Shown here: piece by piece, positions 1-8,391 of the stretch
How positions within the stretch are numbered: the first letter of the stretch is position 1
Layout: every line of letters begins with the position of its first letter
Source of the DNA: UBA1227 sp045642705
GTDB taxonomy: Bacteria > Bacillota > Clostridia > Oscillospirales > Acutalibacteraceae
Direction of reading: 5' to 3'
NCBI GenBank assembly: GCA_045642705.1
Contig: JAZUJK010000007.1
Coordinates: 62,001-126,000, forward strand
Length of the DNA: 64,000 nucleotides
Position numbers and translations under genes: made by a program
Notes under the pieces: generated by a model
What the model was told of the DNA's origin: nothing
The model's input: only the letters and a program-made list of their open reading frames with translations
Databases searched by the model: none

Positions 1-7
1 TGTTACT

Positions 8-1051
8 TTAGAAGCTGTATCCAATCTCATCACCTGTGAATGTTCTTCCATATAGGAATGAATAATAATTATCTATCTTTTCCTGAAGCATATCATTTGG
101 TACTTTATCAGGATATAAGCGATTCATCATATAGTACATAGCTAATATGAAACCTGGGCCTGGCATATCCCAAGAATCAAATTTTGCAGGAATCTGAGAG
201 ATGCTATGAGTCTTGACAGCACTTACTGCGCTCCAAGCAGAATCCTCATAGAAATCTCCCATTTTATAATCAAGTACCGTAGAACTTGTAACGAAAATAT
301 ATTCTGGGTTGAGTTCAAACACCTTTTCAACACCACAGTCAGCCCAATATCTTTCCTCTTTACCTACGACACCATCCACAAGTGTCTTAGCACCAATACG
401 CTTTAGCATTATTGTTTGAATCATATCTTCGCCAGCAATACGTGAAAAACGAGATCCAAGGCAAATAGCAGTAATCTTATCATCTTCCTTGATAGTTGCT
501 GCAAGAGCATCTATCTCATCGAGTTCGCCTTGAATATAGTCATTAATCTCTTTTGCTCGTGCCTCAACACCAAAGATCTGTCCAAACATTGTATAAGCTT
601 TCATTACTTCCTCTGGAGTCTCAGCAGACAAAGTAATTGATGGAATACCAAGTGTGGCTGCTATTTCAATCTTAGGAGTATCTGAAATTCTACATATATA
701 AACGCTAGGATTTATGGTTGCAAGTGCTTCTTGGTCAAGTGTATTCGTTGTACCAATATTACCTGTACCAACTATCACCTCATCACACAACCTATAGAAT
801 GACTTATTCTTAAAATTACATGCAACTACTCTATCAGAGAGGTTAAGCGTAGATAAGAATGGAGTTGCTACACCATAAGTTGAAGCAATAGTAGTTGACT
901 TTGTATCCTTAGGCACTTGTACTTCCCGTCCCGCCATATCTGTGACAGTTATTGTATTATTGTCAGTTTGCGACTCAGTCTGTCTCCCTGCACAAGAAGC
1001 TAGAGAGAAACACATAACGATTACGAGCAGTAAAGAGATATACTTTTTCAA
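8..1051 (-). CDS. ABC transporter substrate-binding lipoprotein (iron/cobalamin/metal-chelate type)
   Basis: Extracytoplasmic solute-binding lipoprotein of the TroA/FepB/BtuF fold, expected to hand a metal, metal chelate or corrinoid to an ABC permease. The N-terminus has a Lys-Lys start, a hydrophobic stretch and the lipobox SLASC followed by AG, then an S/T/N/Q-rich linker. The mature part opens with TVTDMAGREVQVP, typical of periplasmic iron/B12-binding proteins. I chose a TTG start because GGAGG lies 7 bases upstream. The earlier ATG would start inside the leader terminator hairpin. No permease or ATPase gene is visible before the window edge, so the ligand is not fixed. The neighbouring nickel- and corrinoid-dependent operon makes a metal or corrinoid ligand plausible, but that is inference. 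Confidence 0.8.
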   Translation of the reverse strand: MKKYISLLLVIVMCFSLASCAGRQTESQTDNNTITVTDMAGREVQVPKDTKSTTIASTYGVATPFLSTLNLSDRVVACNFKNKSFYRLCDEVIVGTGNIGTTNTLDQEALATINPSVYICRISDTPKIEIAATLGIPSITLSAETPEEVMKAYTMFGQIFGVEARAKEINDYIQGELDEIDALAATIKEDDKITAICLGSRFSRIAGEDMIQTIMLKRIGAKTLVDGVVGKEERYWADCGVEKVFELNPEYIFVTSSTVLDYKMGDFYEDSAWSAVSAVKTHSISQIPAKFDSWDMPGPGFILAMYYMMNRLYPDKVPNDMLQEKIDNYYSFLYGRTFTGDEIGYSF

Positions 1052-1073
1052 AATAATTCCTCCAAAACAAAAA

Positions 1074-1100
1074 GTGGACTTCTCAGAGAGAGAAGTCCAC
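1074..1100 (-). terminator. Intrinsic terminator in the leader of the binding-protein gene
   Basis: An 11-bp perfect stem (GTGGACTTCTC / GAGAAGTCCAC) with a 5-nt loop is followed on the minus strand by TTTTTGTTTT. It sits only 23 bases before the TTG start and behind its own promoter. It would therefore stop transcription before the gene, the usual layout of an attenuator or riboswitch. Confidence 0.8.
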
Positions 1101-1230
1101 ATATGTTATCTAGTATACTCTGCCCTCTTTTCAATAAGGAAGGTGAATTCGTTTCCAAATCCGCCCCGGTCAAGAACCCATGGCAAAATGCTTTAGGGTA
1201 AATGACTCGAAAGCTATTATTTAATTTACC
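1101..1230 (-). promoter_or_regulatory. Structured 5' leader, candidate riboswitch aptamer of unknown class
   Basis: About 130 nt separate the start of transcription from the leader terminator. Visible elements in RNA order are a GGTAAAT / ATTTACC stem near the 5' end, a G/C-rich block (CCGGGGCGG), and a hairpin GGATTTG-GAAA-CGAATTC with a GAAA tetraloop. I see no B12 box, SAM-I core or T-box sequence, so I cannot assign a known class. The layout implies control of the downstream transporter gene by ligand or metal. Confidence 0.5.
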
Positions 1231-1235
1231 TAGAT

Positions 1236-1264
1236 ATTATACAACACAATTGTATCAAAAGCAA
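1236..1264 (-). promoter_or_regulatory. Promoter of the binding-protein leader
   Basis: On the minus strand TTGCTT (1264-1259) and a perfect TATAAT (1241-1236) are separated by 17 bases. Transcription would start near 1229, just before the leader stem. Confidence 0.55.
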
Positions 1265-1277
1265 TTATGTATTTTTC

Positions 1278-2531
1278 TTAATCGAGGCCACGCTCATCAA
1301 AGCGGAATGCAGTCTCAAGAAGTGTGTTGATGCCTGCCTTGATTGTGCGCTCATCGAGATTGTCTGCTGTGTCAAGACGTGTGTGATAATAGCGAGCTGG
1401 AGTTGGATCCATTGCTGCGAGGCAGCAAGCTTTCATACCACCCTGAGCAAGAGCTGCAGCATCTGATGAACCAAAGAATACATTTGCATAAGGAAGGTCA
1501 AGACCAGCAGTCTTAGAACACTCCTTAACAAGTGCAGCTGTCTTGGCATCAAGCTTTACAGTGCCTGTCATATCCTTGTTATAGATACCCATGAAATCAA
1601 AGTCACGAAGTGTATCTGTGCATACTGCGATTGTCTCGATACCTGAGTCGGCATATTCCTTGGCATGCTTCTTAACGAAAGCCTTGGCACCGCGGAGACC
1701 AGCCTCCTCAGATGACATTGAAATAGATACAACCTCTGTATTTTCGAAACGGATATCATTGTCATTTAAGTACTGCATAACAGCCATAGATGCGAAAACA
1801 CCTGAGAGGTTATCGTTAGCGCCATCAACACAAATGCTCCAGTTCATAAAGAAGAGAACGAGTATCATTGCAGGAACTGAAAGAATTGCGAAAATCTTGG
1901 CAACGATAGTAAACCAAGTAGCTGCAACGCCACATACTGTGAGGATTACGATAACAAGATCTGCAACGAGGCATACAATGCCAGTTGCGATAATTGCTGT
2001 AAGTAAATGTCCGCCACCGAGATATGTATAGCGCCACTCCCAAGCTGAATCAACATGTCCAGAGAAAATGATACGGCGTTTTGTCTCGCCTGCAGCTTTT
2101 CTTGTACATACTACATTATATGCATCCTTCTTAGGGAAAAGTGGATCGAGCAATTCCTTATAGAAAAGAAACTCACCGAGAATACATACTACAGAAATAA
2201 CTGTTAGGATAAGTGCAACAATGGCAAGAGCTGTTATTGGCTTTACGAAGAAGTAGATGATGAGAAGAACTGCTGTAATTAGCATGCATATACCATCTAC
2301 AAGTACCCATCCCATAAAAGCCTTAGGATGAAGTGTAAAGTCCTCTTTATCAATCTTATCAGCAACTTTACCCATGTGGTCAATTACATAATCCTGAGCC
2401 TTGTGCTCCTCTGGATAACCAGATGCACGACCACCGCACATATCAATTACTGTCTTAATCTGAGTCTTGACATAATCTGTATACTTATCAAGTTGCTCAT
2501 CATAGTTTTTTACGCTTTCTTTTGCAAGCAT
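1278..2531 (-). CDS. M28 family zinc metallopeptidase with transmembrane insertions
   Basis: Predicted membrane aminopeptidase of family M28, 417 aa. The di-zinc motifs are present: SGHVDSAWEW (His/Asp ligands), GANDNLSG (bridging Asp), MSSEEAGLRG (catalytic and ligand Glu) and YYHTRLDTADN (last His). The catalytic domain is interrupted twice by hydrophobic segments. Two or three span about residues 70-130, before the first His. Another two or three span about 175-235, between the His/Asp and the Asp-Asn motifs. No signal peptide is seen. It is the second of two tandem paralogues, separated from the first by 64 bases holding a hairpin. The substrate is unknown; peptide turnover at the membrane is the family expectation. 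Confidence 0.8.
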   Translation of the reverse strand: MLAKESVKNYDEQLDKYTDYVKTQIKTVIDMCGGRASGYPEEHKAQDYVIDHMGKVADKIDKEDFTLHPKAFMGWVLVDGICMLITAVLLIIYFFVKPITALAIVALILTVISVVCILGEFLFYKELLDPLFPKKDAYNVVCTRKAAGETKRRIIFSGHVDSAWEWRYTYLGGGHLLTAIIATGIVCLVADLVIVILTVCGVAATWFTIVAKIFAILSVPAMILVLFFMNWSICVDGANDNLSGVFASMAVMQYLNDNDIRFENTEVVSISMSSEEAGLRGAKAFVKKHAKEYADSGIETIAVCTDTLRDFDFMGIYNKDMTGTVKLDAKTAALVKECSKTAGLDLPYANVFFGSSDAAALAQGGMKACCLAAMDPTPARYYHTRLDTADNLDERTIKAGINTLLETAFRFDERGLD

Positions 2532-2559
2532 TAAAAAACATCTCCCTTTTATATTATAA

Positions 2560-2583
2560 GAGGCTAGGCATTCGCCTAGCCTC
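2560..2583 (-). terminator. Hairpin between the two M28 genes (weak or partial terminator)
   Basis: A perfect 10-bp stem GAGGCTAGGC / GCCTAGCCTC with a 4-nt loop lies 13 bases after the upstream stop codon. On the minus strand it is followed by TTATAATAT rather than a clean T run. Termination may be partial, or the hairpin may stabilise the transcript end. Confidence 0.4.
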
Positions 2584-2595
2584 AGTTAAATCAAA

Positions 2596-3837
2596 TTACT
2601 GCTTTGCGCCCTCATCGAACTTATCAAGTACACGAACAGATACTGCATAGCAATCTGCAAGTCCCTTGTTATCCATGTTGTCATATGAGTCACGGCGTGT
2701 ATGATAGTAATTCTCAAGCTTGTGGTTAAGTCCTGTAATACCTGTTGAACGGAAACCGCCCTGTGCAAATGCTGCATTATCTGTAGCACCGCCAAGTGGT
2801 GGAACCATACCCTTCTTGCACTGGATATTAAGTTCCTGTGCTGCTTCCATGAAGAGGTCAGATACATCCTTATCAGCCTTAACTGTTGCATTGAGGTCAC
2901 GATAGTTAGTAAGAAGATACTTAGGATCGTGAATTGTATCATAAGAATAAATGAATGTTGGAACATCCTGGAACTCACCCTTGTGAGCTTCGCACCATGC
3001 CTTAGAACCACGGAGACCAGCTTCCTCTGAACCGGAGAGGATAACGCCTACTTCTGTGTTCTCAAGCTCGATGCCTGCATCCTTCATAGCCTTGAGGATT
3101 GCAATACCCATGTAGCAACCAGAAAGGTTGTCGTTAGCACCATCAACGATGCGATAACGGTTCCACATAAAGAACATATAAATCCAGAAAGGAACGAAGA
3201 TAAGTCCGATATAAGCCATCTTAGCAATTGTAGATGTAAGACCAGCTACAAGAATAGCGATATCAAGACCAAGATAATAAAGTGTACCAATAGCTGAGAT
3301 AATGATAAGTCCCTCAAAGAGAATACCACCACCGAGGTAGTTTGCTGGCCACTCCCAAGCTGCGTCCTGGTGACCGTTGAAGAAAATTCTTCTCTTAACT
3401 TCACCCTTGCAAGACTTGATAGCTGTAACGTTAGTACCAACCTTCTTTGGGAACATAAAGTCTACAACTTTCTTGTAGAGACCGAACTGAAGAAGTGCAA
3501 GAATCCAACCGAAAAGAATACAAGCAATACCAACGATTGCTGCAACCTTGCTACCTGGGCAAAGTGGGATAAGAATAAGTGCGATGAAGCAAAGTGTGAA
3601 TGTGATATGAATCCAGCCATAGAATGAACCTGGGTTCTCATCAAATGACTCGATGTCAACCTTTTCACATCCGCAGTCATTCTTCAATACATCTGCCATG
3701 TATTCACTTGCAAGTCTCTCACCCTCTGAACCTGGATCTCTCTTAGGCAAATTCTTACAAATGTGAGTAATCTCGTTTACGATATACTCTGCGCTTTTGT
3801 CCTTCTCTGCAATTAAAGCGTCAAATTTTTCACTCAT
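2596..3837 (-). CDS. M28 family zinc metallopeptidase with transmembrane insertions (paralogue)
   Basis: First gene of the M28 pair, 413 aa, with the same unusual plan as its neighbour. Motifs are NGHQDAAWEW, GANDNLSGCY, SGSEEAGLRG, a Tyr-Asp-Thr segment, and YYHTRRDSYDN near the C-terminus. Hydrophobic segments lie around residues 72-130 and 180-235, splitting the peptidase fold at the same two places. The clear sequence divergence between the two proteins argues for an old duplication and possibly different substrates. The start is supported by AGGAGG 8 bases upstream. Activity is inferred from conserved zinc ligands, not shown. Confidence 0.8.
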   Translation of the reverse strand: MSEKFDALIAEKDKSAEYIVNEITHICKNLPKRDPGSEGERLASEYMADVLKNDCGCEKVDIESFDENPGSFYGWIHITFTLCFIALILIPLCPGSKVAAIVGIACILFGWILALLQFGLYKKVVDFMFPKKVGTNVTAIKSCKGEVKRRIFFNGHQDAAWEWPANYLGGGILFEGLIIISAIGTLYYLGLDIAILVAGLTSTIAKMAYIGLIFVPFWIYMFFMWNRYRIVDGANDNLSGCYMGIAILKAMKDAGIELENTEVGVILSGSEEAGLRGSKAWCEAHKGEFQDVPTFIYSYDTIHDPKYLLTNYRDLNATVKADKDVSDLFMEAAQELNIQCKKGMVPPLGGATDNAAFAQGGFRSTGITGLNHKLENYYHTRRDSYDNMDNKGLADCYAVSVRVLDKFDEGAKQ

Positions 3838-3895
3838 ATTGCATACCTCCTATATTATATTTCCGAATAAAAGCACTTATATTTTAACATAAAAA

Positions 3896-3922
3896 GCGCT
3901 CGAGTGTAAACCACTCGAGCGC
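3896..3922 (-). terminator. Terminator of the CODH/ACS operon
   Basis: An 11-bp perfect stem (GCGCTCGAGTG / CACTCGAGCGC) with a 5-nt loop begins 14 bases after the acsC-acsE stop. It is followed on the minus strand by TTTTTATG, which closes the 12-kb operon. Confidence 0.85.
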
Positions 3923-3936
3923 AATTTTTAATATTT

Positions 3937-6222
3937 TTACATATCGAGATAAGAGTCAGAATAGAGCTCGTTATTCTTGAATATGTCACAGGACTTAATT
4001 GTCTCCATAAGTCTCTTGTCACATGGGTTTACGATAGCAGATGTAAGACCCTGCATCATACACATAGCAACGAGAGCTGAGTCCATAATTGGACGAACTT
4101 CCTTAGGAGCGCCGTTTGAGTTGTTAGAAAGACCACCTGTTGACTTGAGTCCCTCATCAGCGAACATCTTGATAGCAGCAAGTACATCCATCTGCTTATC
4201 CTGCATGCCCTTTACAACGAGGAAGAGTGGGTCAAACCAGAGATCATCTGACTCCATGCCGAGTGACATACCGAGGTCGAGCATCTTATGGCAGTGAGCC
4301 ATGCGCTCCTCGTTGTCCTTAGCAATACCATCAGCTGAGCAAAGTGCGATACAGATAGCATCATTTGCAGCAGCAAGATTGATGTTATCAATACGTGAGC
4401 CAGCATCAGCTGAGTTTACGATTGGCTTACCATTTGTACGGTTATATACCTTGATACCAGCCTCGATAGCCTTCTTGTTAGCTGTATCGAGAGCAAGTGG
4501 CACGTTGTTGAAGTTCTCCTGGAGAAGTTTAACAGCCCAAGTCATAAGCTCAGGACCATTTGACTCTGCAGGTCCGATATTAACATCAAGATATGTTGCG
4601 CCGGCAGCAATCTGCTCAGCAGCTCTCTTGAGGATTGGCTCTGGATCCATGTTATCCATAGCAGCCTTGATTGTAGGGCTGATGCAGTGGATACGCTCAC
4701 CAATTGTTACGAACTTGTTAGAATCAACATTTCTTGTCTTGTACTGAACGCCCATATCAACAACCTTGATTTCTGGGATGCTTGCAGCGATCTTATCGAA
4801 ATCAAGTGGTGCGTTCTCGTCTACCACCTTGGCCTCAGCCGTAGGTGCATCAGCCTTCTGAGCAGCAACTGCCTCTGCAGCCTTCTTATACTCGCCATCC
4901 TTGAGATACTTAACGATCTCAACAGCTTCACGAGTACCAACTACAACATTCCACTCAGGAAGTTTGTCAGCGATTTCGCCCTTCATAACTGCAACCTTAC
5001 CAGGGAGGATAAGTGTGCGGCTGTTGATCTTAGATGCTACATCGAATTCCTCAAATGTCTTCTTAACAGAAGATGATGAGAACTTACCAGCAGCCCAAGC
5101 TGTAAGTACTGACATACCAGATGCATCAGTGATAAGAAGGTTTACTGGAACCTTAGAACGCTCAAGTTCACCTGTAACAAGGAAATATGTAAGAGCGAAG
5201 TCAACTGTGAGCATAACTGGATCATCAGGACCTGCACCATTGATAGGATAGATACCTGGCTCAACCTTCATTGGCTTCTGAGGGTCAGTGTAGATATTCT
5301 GACGGAGACCATAAAGTGGAAGAGCCTCAGCCATTGTGATGTTTTCCATAACAATGATTGAACCATATTTAAGTGTGAAGAGTGCAGCATAAGCTGTCTG
5401 GAGATGTAAATCACCCTTAGCAAACTTAGGAAGTTTTACGATTGAAGGATAACCGAGTGACTTATCGCCATCCTTGATAGCGCCACGACGGCAGAATACA
5501 GCATTCTTGAGTGTTTCCTTAATATCAGCACCTGTGATGTTGATGATAAGATTCTTATTGCCTGCATCCTCGAGTGCCTTGATTGTGTCATAGATGTCCT
5601 CGATGCTGTCGCCACATACGCCAAGAGCGATGCCAGCAGCAGTAGCGATTTCGTTCATTGCGGCAAAGTTGTCCTTGTTAGCACCGCAGAGAACTGGCTT
5701 AGTATCCTTAATAGCGTCGATAGCAGCTTTTGCAACAGCAGCATCTGTTGTCTCAACGATAACAGTACGGCCTGTTGCAGCAGCCTTCTTAGCGAGTTCT
5801 ACGAGCTTGTCGCCCTCGCCGTGAACAAATACTGTCTCAACGAATTCGCGCTCGCCGATACGCTCGTAATCAATTTTCTTGAGTCCTTCAAGTTTTTCAT
5901 CAATTGCAGCATCGTCCATGCATGTGCATACAGGAACTGCAAATACGTTCTTGGAAACGAGTGTCTTCTCGTGACGGTAGAGAACTGTCTCACCACCGAG
6001 TGTGATTTCAGCATCTCCTGCGCCGATTTTGATTGTCTTCATTGCTGGAGCTGTAGCCTCAGAAAGAAGAGCCTTAGCCTCGTCAGACATATGTGGGCAC
6101 TGATCAATTGATACTGCACCCTGAGCAACCTTCATGCAGAAAGCCATACATGTTGGGCTTCCGCACTCCTTACAGTTTGTCTTAGGAGATAACTTGAAAA
6201 TATCTAGTCCTTTAACAGCCAT
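3937..6222 (-). CDS. acsC: Corrinoid iron-sulfur protein large subunit fused to methyltetrahydrofolate methyltransferase (AcsC-AcsE fusion)
   Basis: Residues 1 to about 455 are AcsC, the large subunit of the corrinoid iron-sulfur protein that carries the methyl group to acetyl-CoA synthase. Cys17, Cys20, Cys25 and Cys42 (NCKECGSPTC...QCP) form the N-terminal [4Fe-4S] site; a TIM barrel and cobalamin-binding domain follow. After an Ala/Glu/Lys-rich linker (about 455-490), residues from about 515 to 761 match the pterin-binding methyltransferase AcsE: TIGERIHCISPTIKAAM, ATYLDVNIGPAESNGPE, VPLALDTANKKAIEAGI, GLSNNSNGAPKE. The reading frame is continuous. AcsC is normally about 440-450 aa and AcsE about 260 aa as separate proteins, and no separate acsE occurs in this window. 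The gene is the last of the operon, 18 bases after acsD, with AGGAGG before the ATG. Confidence 0.92.
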   Translation of the reverse strand: MAVKGLDIFKLSPKTNCKECGSPTCMAFCMKVAQGAVSIDQCPHMSDEAKALLSEATAPAMKTIKIGAGDAEITLGGETVLYRHEKTLVSKNVFAVPVCTCMDDAAIDEKLEGLKKIDYERIGEREFVETVFVHGEGDKLVELAKKAAATGRTVIVETTDAAVAKAAIDAIKDTKPVLCGANKDNFAAMNEIATAAGIALGVCGDSIEDIYDTIKALEDAGNKNLIINITGADIKETLKNAVFCRRGAIKDGDKSLGYPSIVKLPKFAKGDLHLQTAYAALFTLKYGSIIVMENITMAEALPLYGLRQNIYTDPQKPMKVEPGIYPINGAGPDDPVMLTVDFALTYFLVTGELERSKVPVNLLITDASGMSVLTAWAAGKFSSSSVKKTFEEFDVASKINSRTLILPGKVAVMKGEIADKLPEWNVVVGTREAVEIVKYLKDGEYKKAAEAVAAQKADAPTAEAKVVDENAPLDFDKIAASIPEIKVVDMGVQYKTRNVDSNKFVTIGERIHCISPTIKAAMDNMDPEPILKRAAEQIAAGATYLDVNIGPAESNGPELMTWAVKLLQENFNNVPLALDTANKKAIEAGIKVYNRTNGKPIVNSADAGSRIDNINLAAANDAICIALCSADGIAKDNEERMAHCHKMLDLGMSLGMESDDLWFDPLFLVVKGMQDKQMDVLAAIKMFADEGLKSTGGLSNNSNGAPKEVRPIMDSALVAMCMMQGLTSAIVNPCDKRLMETIKSCDIFKNNELYSDSYLDM

Positions 6223-6239
6223 TTTCTTCTACCTCCTTC

Positions 6240-7133
6240 TTAGTTAAGTGCTGCAATCATTGCAGCAATAGTTTTAATAGCTTCTGGATGACGCATAATT
6301 ACAGCGTCAGCGCCGCCTGTAAGTGCAGCGGCAGCAGTTGTGATTTCCATCTCGATGATACGCTCATCAAGTGAACCCCACTCTGGCATTTCTTCTTCTG
6401 CCATAATTGATTCCTTAACACCCCATGTCTCTGTTGAAACAGGTGTGATAATTGGCATTGCAAGCTGAGCATCGCCCTGTGTGAGTGCAGCAAGACGAAT
6501 TCTATCGAGTGTTGATGCAACATACTCATAACCATAACCTGCAGCTGCAGAACCAGCGTTCATAACGATTGTCTTCTCATCTACGCCGAGCTGAGAAAGC
6601 ATTGTATTGAGCTGCTTTGCAAGGTTGATATCAACTGCTGATTCAGCGCCAACCTTCTGTCCATAAGCAAGACCAGCACTAGCGCCAACCTGCTTGTAGT
6701 TCTCCTCACGTGCTGAGAGAACAAGGATATTCTTGCCTTCAAGAGCCTCAGAGACCTTATTGAAAATCTCTGCATCCTTCTCTACTGCCTTACAACCCAT
6801 GATTACAAGTGGAAGTGGAGTTGCGTCTGAAACTGCCTTTGCAAGGGCTACACAATCCTCAACGCTCTTGTTTTCACCATTAGGATCAGCAGATTGGAGA
6901 TGTAGGCATACGAATGATACGCCCTCCATTGATTCTGCCTTCTTGGCATTTTCAACAGCGTTCTCATCGTCCAAAATCTCAAGACCGATTTTCTGTGGGT
7001 TTTCGATTGCAGCATCAAATGAGTAGAAAGGCATTACGTTCTGGCCACCGATTGTGATAGCCTTGTCGCCTGTACCAATTGTTACTGCGTTAACCTTTGA
7101 GTTAAATGCTTGGAGTTTTGCTTCAAAAGCCAT
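6240..7133 (-). CDS. acsD: Corrinoid iron-sulfur protein small subunit
   Basis: AcsD pairs with AcsC to hold the corrinoid that shuttles methyl groups between methyltetrahydrofolate and acetyl-CoA synthase in the Wood-Ljungdahl pathway. The protein is a TIM barrel of about 297 aa, the usual size. Recognisable stretches are VTIGTGDKAITIGGQNVMPF near the N-terminus and NAGSAAAGYGYEY and TPVSTETWGVKES in the second half. I start at the ATG (MAFEAKLQ) with AAAGGA 9 bases upstream rather than the TTG three codons earlier. It follows cooC2 and precedes the acsC-acsE fusion. Confidence 0.9.
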   Translation of the reverse strand: MAFEAKLQAFNSKVNAVTIGTGDKAITIGGQNVMPFYSFDAAIENPQKIGLEILDDENAVENAKKAESMEGVSFVCLHLQSADPNGENKSVEDCVALAKAVSDATPLPLVIMGCKAVEKDAEIFNKVSEALEGKNILVLSAREENYKQVGASAGLAYGQKVGAESAVDINLAKQLNTMLSQLGVDEKTIVMNAGSAAAGYGYEYVASTLDRIRLAALTQGDAQLAMPIITPVSTETWGVKESIMAEEEMPEWGSLDERIIEMEITTAAAALTGGADAVIMRHPEAIKTIAAMIAALN

Positions 7134-7177
7134 TTGTCTCAATCCTTTCTTAATATGACTAATTAATTAATACCAAA

Positions 7178-7945
7178 TTAAATGTCGATCTCACGGAGGA
7201 GTTCGAAAAGTTTTGCTTTGACTGGGGTGGTGTCAGGGACATAAGCCGTAGGCTTACCATCACAGTCATATTCATAAACGAGGTCATCGTGAGGAAGCAC
7301 TCCGAGAAGCGGTAAATTGAACTTCTCTATCTCCTCTTTTACTCCTTCACTGAGTTCCCCGTTTGGAGCCCTATTTACAATGAGATGAATCTCACCTGGA
7401 TTAAGTTTAAGCTCATCAATCATGTCACGAATTCTAGCAACCGCTTGAATTCCGCGACGTGAGCAGTCTGAGATTAAGAACATTACATCAACTGGTGGAA
7501 GTGTTCCACGGCTGATATGTTCAAGTCCAGCCTCATTGTCGATTACAGTGTAACTGTAATTCTTAATGTACTTATCTATCTGAGTCTTCAGTAGGCCGTT
7601 TACAAAGCAATAGCAGCCTTGGCCCTGTGTGCGACCCATAACTATCATATCGAAGTCTTTTTCCTCGATAAGTGCATCTTCAAATTTAAATTCAGCGTAG
7701 TCAGCCTTGGACATGCCCTCTGGAATTTTTCCATCGATTTCAGAATGGGCAATCTCCTCTCGGATAGAACCGAGTGTGATATCCGCCTCTACGCCAAGTA
7801 CTTCATTGAGGTTAGAATTGGCATCTGCATCAACCACGAGTATTGGCTCATTTGACTTGCGAATTAGGTAGTCAATAGCCATGCCACAAGTGGTTGTCTT
7901 TCCAACGCCACCTTTTCCTACAACAGCAATAGTTTTATTTGCCAT
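7178..7945 (-). CDS. CooC/AcsF-type nickel-insertion ATPase (second copy)
   Basis: MinD/ParA-like P-loop ATPase that inserts nickel into CODH or acetyl-CoA synthase. The deviant Walker A is GKGGVGKTTT at the N-terminus. A CxC pair (GQGCYCFVNG) sits where CooC dimers bind nickel, and VIDNEAGLEHISRG matches the CooC signature. It diverges clearly from the CooC between acsA and acsB, so the operon holds two maturation ATPases. The ATG overlaps the cooT stop (TAATG), indicating translational coupling. By position it is a candidate AcsF-like factor for the ACS A-cluster while the other serves CODH; that split is inference. Confidence 0.85.
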   Translation of the reverse strand: MANKTIAVVGKGGVGKTTTCGMAIDYLIRKSNEPILVVDADANSNLNEVLGVEADITLGSIREEIAHSEIDGKIPEGMSKADYAEFKFEDALIEEKDFDMIVMGRTQGQGCYCFVNGLLKTQIDKYIKNYSYTVIDNEAGLEHISRGTLPPVDVMFLISDCSRRGIQAVARIRDMIDELKLNPGEIHLIVNRAPNGELSEGVKEEIEKFNLPLLGVLPHDDLVYEYDCDGKPTAYVPDTTPVKAKLFELLREIDI

Positions 7946-8136
7946 TATGCTCTCTCCTTAACAATTACCTTGCTGGAAAGTAAATCAACTGAAACGAGAT
8001 CACCGTCTATTTCAAGTTTTCTCTCCATAAGATCTGTAAGTACTACAAGATTATCTAAAATTTCGATCTTGGCAACATTGCTCATTAGGATGTTTCCAGA
8101 ATCGATATCATTTCCATAAACAGTTGAAAGACACAT
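7945..8136 (-). CDS. cooT: CooT-family nickel-binding protein
   Basis: 63-aa protein beginning MCLSTVYG. The CooT family consists of small dimeric nickel chaperones whose conserved Cys2 binds Ni(II) for CODH. Here Cys2 is present, followed by the expected short beta-rich body and acidic middle. The start has AGGAGG 6 bases upstream. It is translationally coupled to the downstream CooC-type ATPase. Its place inside the CODH/ACS operon supports the role. Confidence 0.85.
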   Translation of the reverse strand: MCLSTVYGNDIDSGNILMSNVAKIEILDNLVVLTDLMERKLEIDGDLVSVDLLSSKVIVKERA

Positions 8137-8150
8137 ATTGTACCTCCTAT

Positions 8151-8390
8151 TTATGCGAGTTTGGACAGCGCCTCTGCGAGGATATCATTACCCTTGTGAT
8201 AATTTTCTACTGCAGCCATAACCTCTGCATAGACTTCCTCATTACCAGCGTCCTTGATATCAAGTGCCAGATGCTCCAATTCATGTGTATGTTCTGCATT
8301 GTGACCAACCATATATTTCATAAGAGCAACGAGTTCTTCTACTGGTGTTGCCATACTATCGTGGTCGTGGTGTTCATGGTGCATATGCAT
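8151..8390 (-). CDS. Histidine-rich small protein, candidate nickel chaperone
   Basis: Protein of 79 aa whose first 12 residues (MHMHHEHHDHDS) contain six histidines. A helical, Glu/Ala/His-rich body follows, with further histidines in the middle (VGHNAEHTHELEHL). I chose the ATG after GGAG rather than the TTG three codons earlier. It lies one base after the DUF3786 stop and 14 bases before cooT. A His-rich end on a small protein beside CooT and CooC suggests nickel storage or delivery, as in the unrelated CooJ, whose His-rich tail is C-terminal. I do not recognise the family of the body; the function is inferred. Confidence 0.75.
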   Translation of the reverse strand: MHMHHEHHDHDSMATPVEELVALMKYMVGHNAEHTHELEHLALDIKDAGNEEVYAEVMAAVENYHKGNDILAEALSKLA

Positions 8391-8391
8391 A

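Noticed and set aside
1101..1230. Cobalamin riboswitch before the binding-protein gene.
   Set aside because: No GCCACTG-type B12 box or matching core was found in the leader, so only an unclassified leader is claimed.
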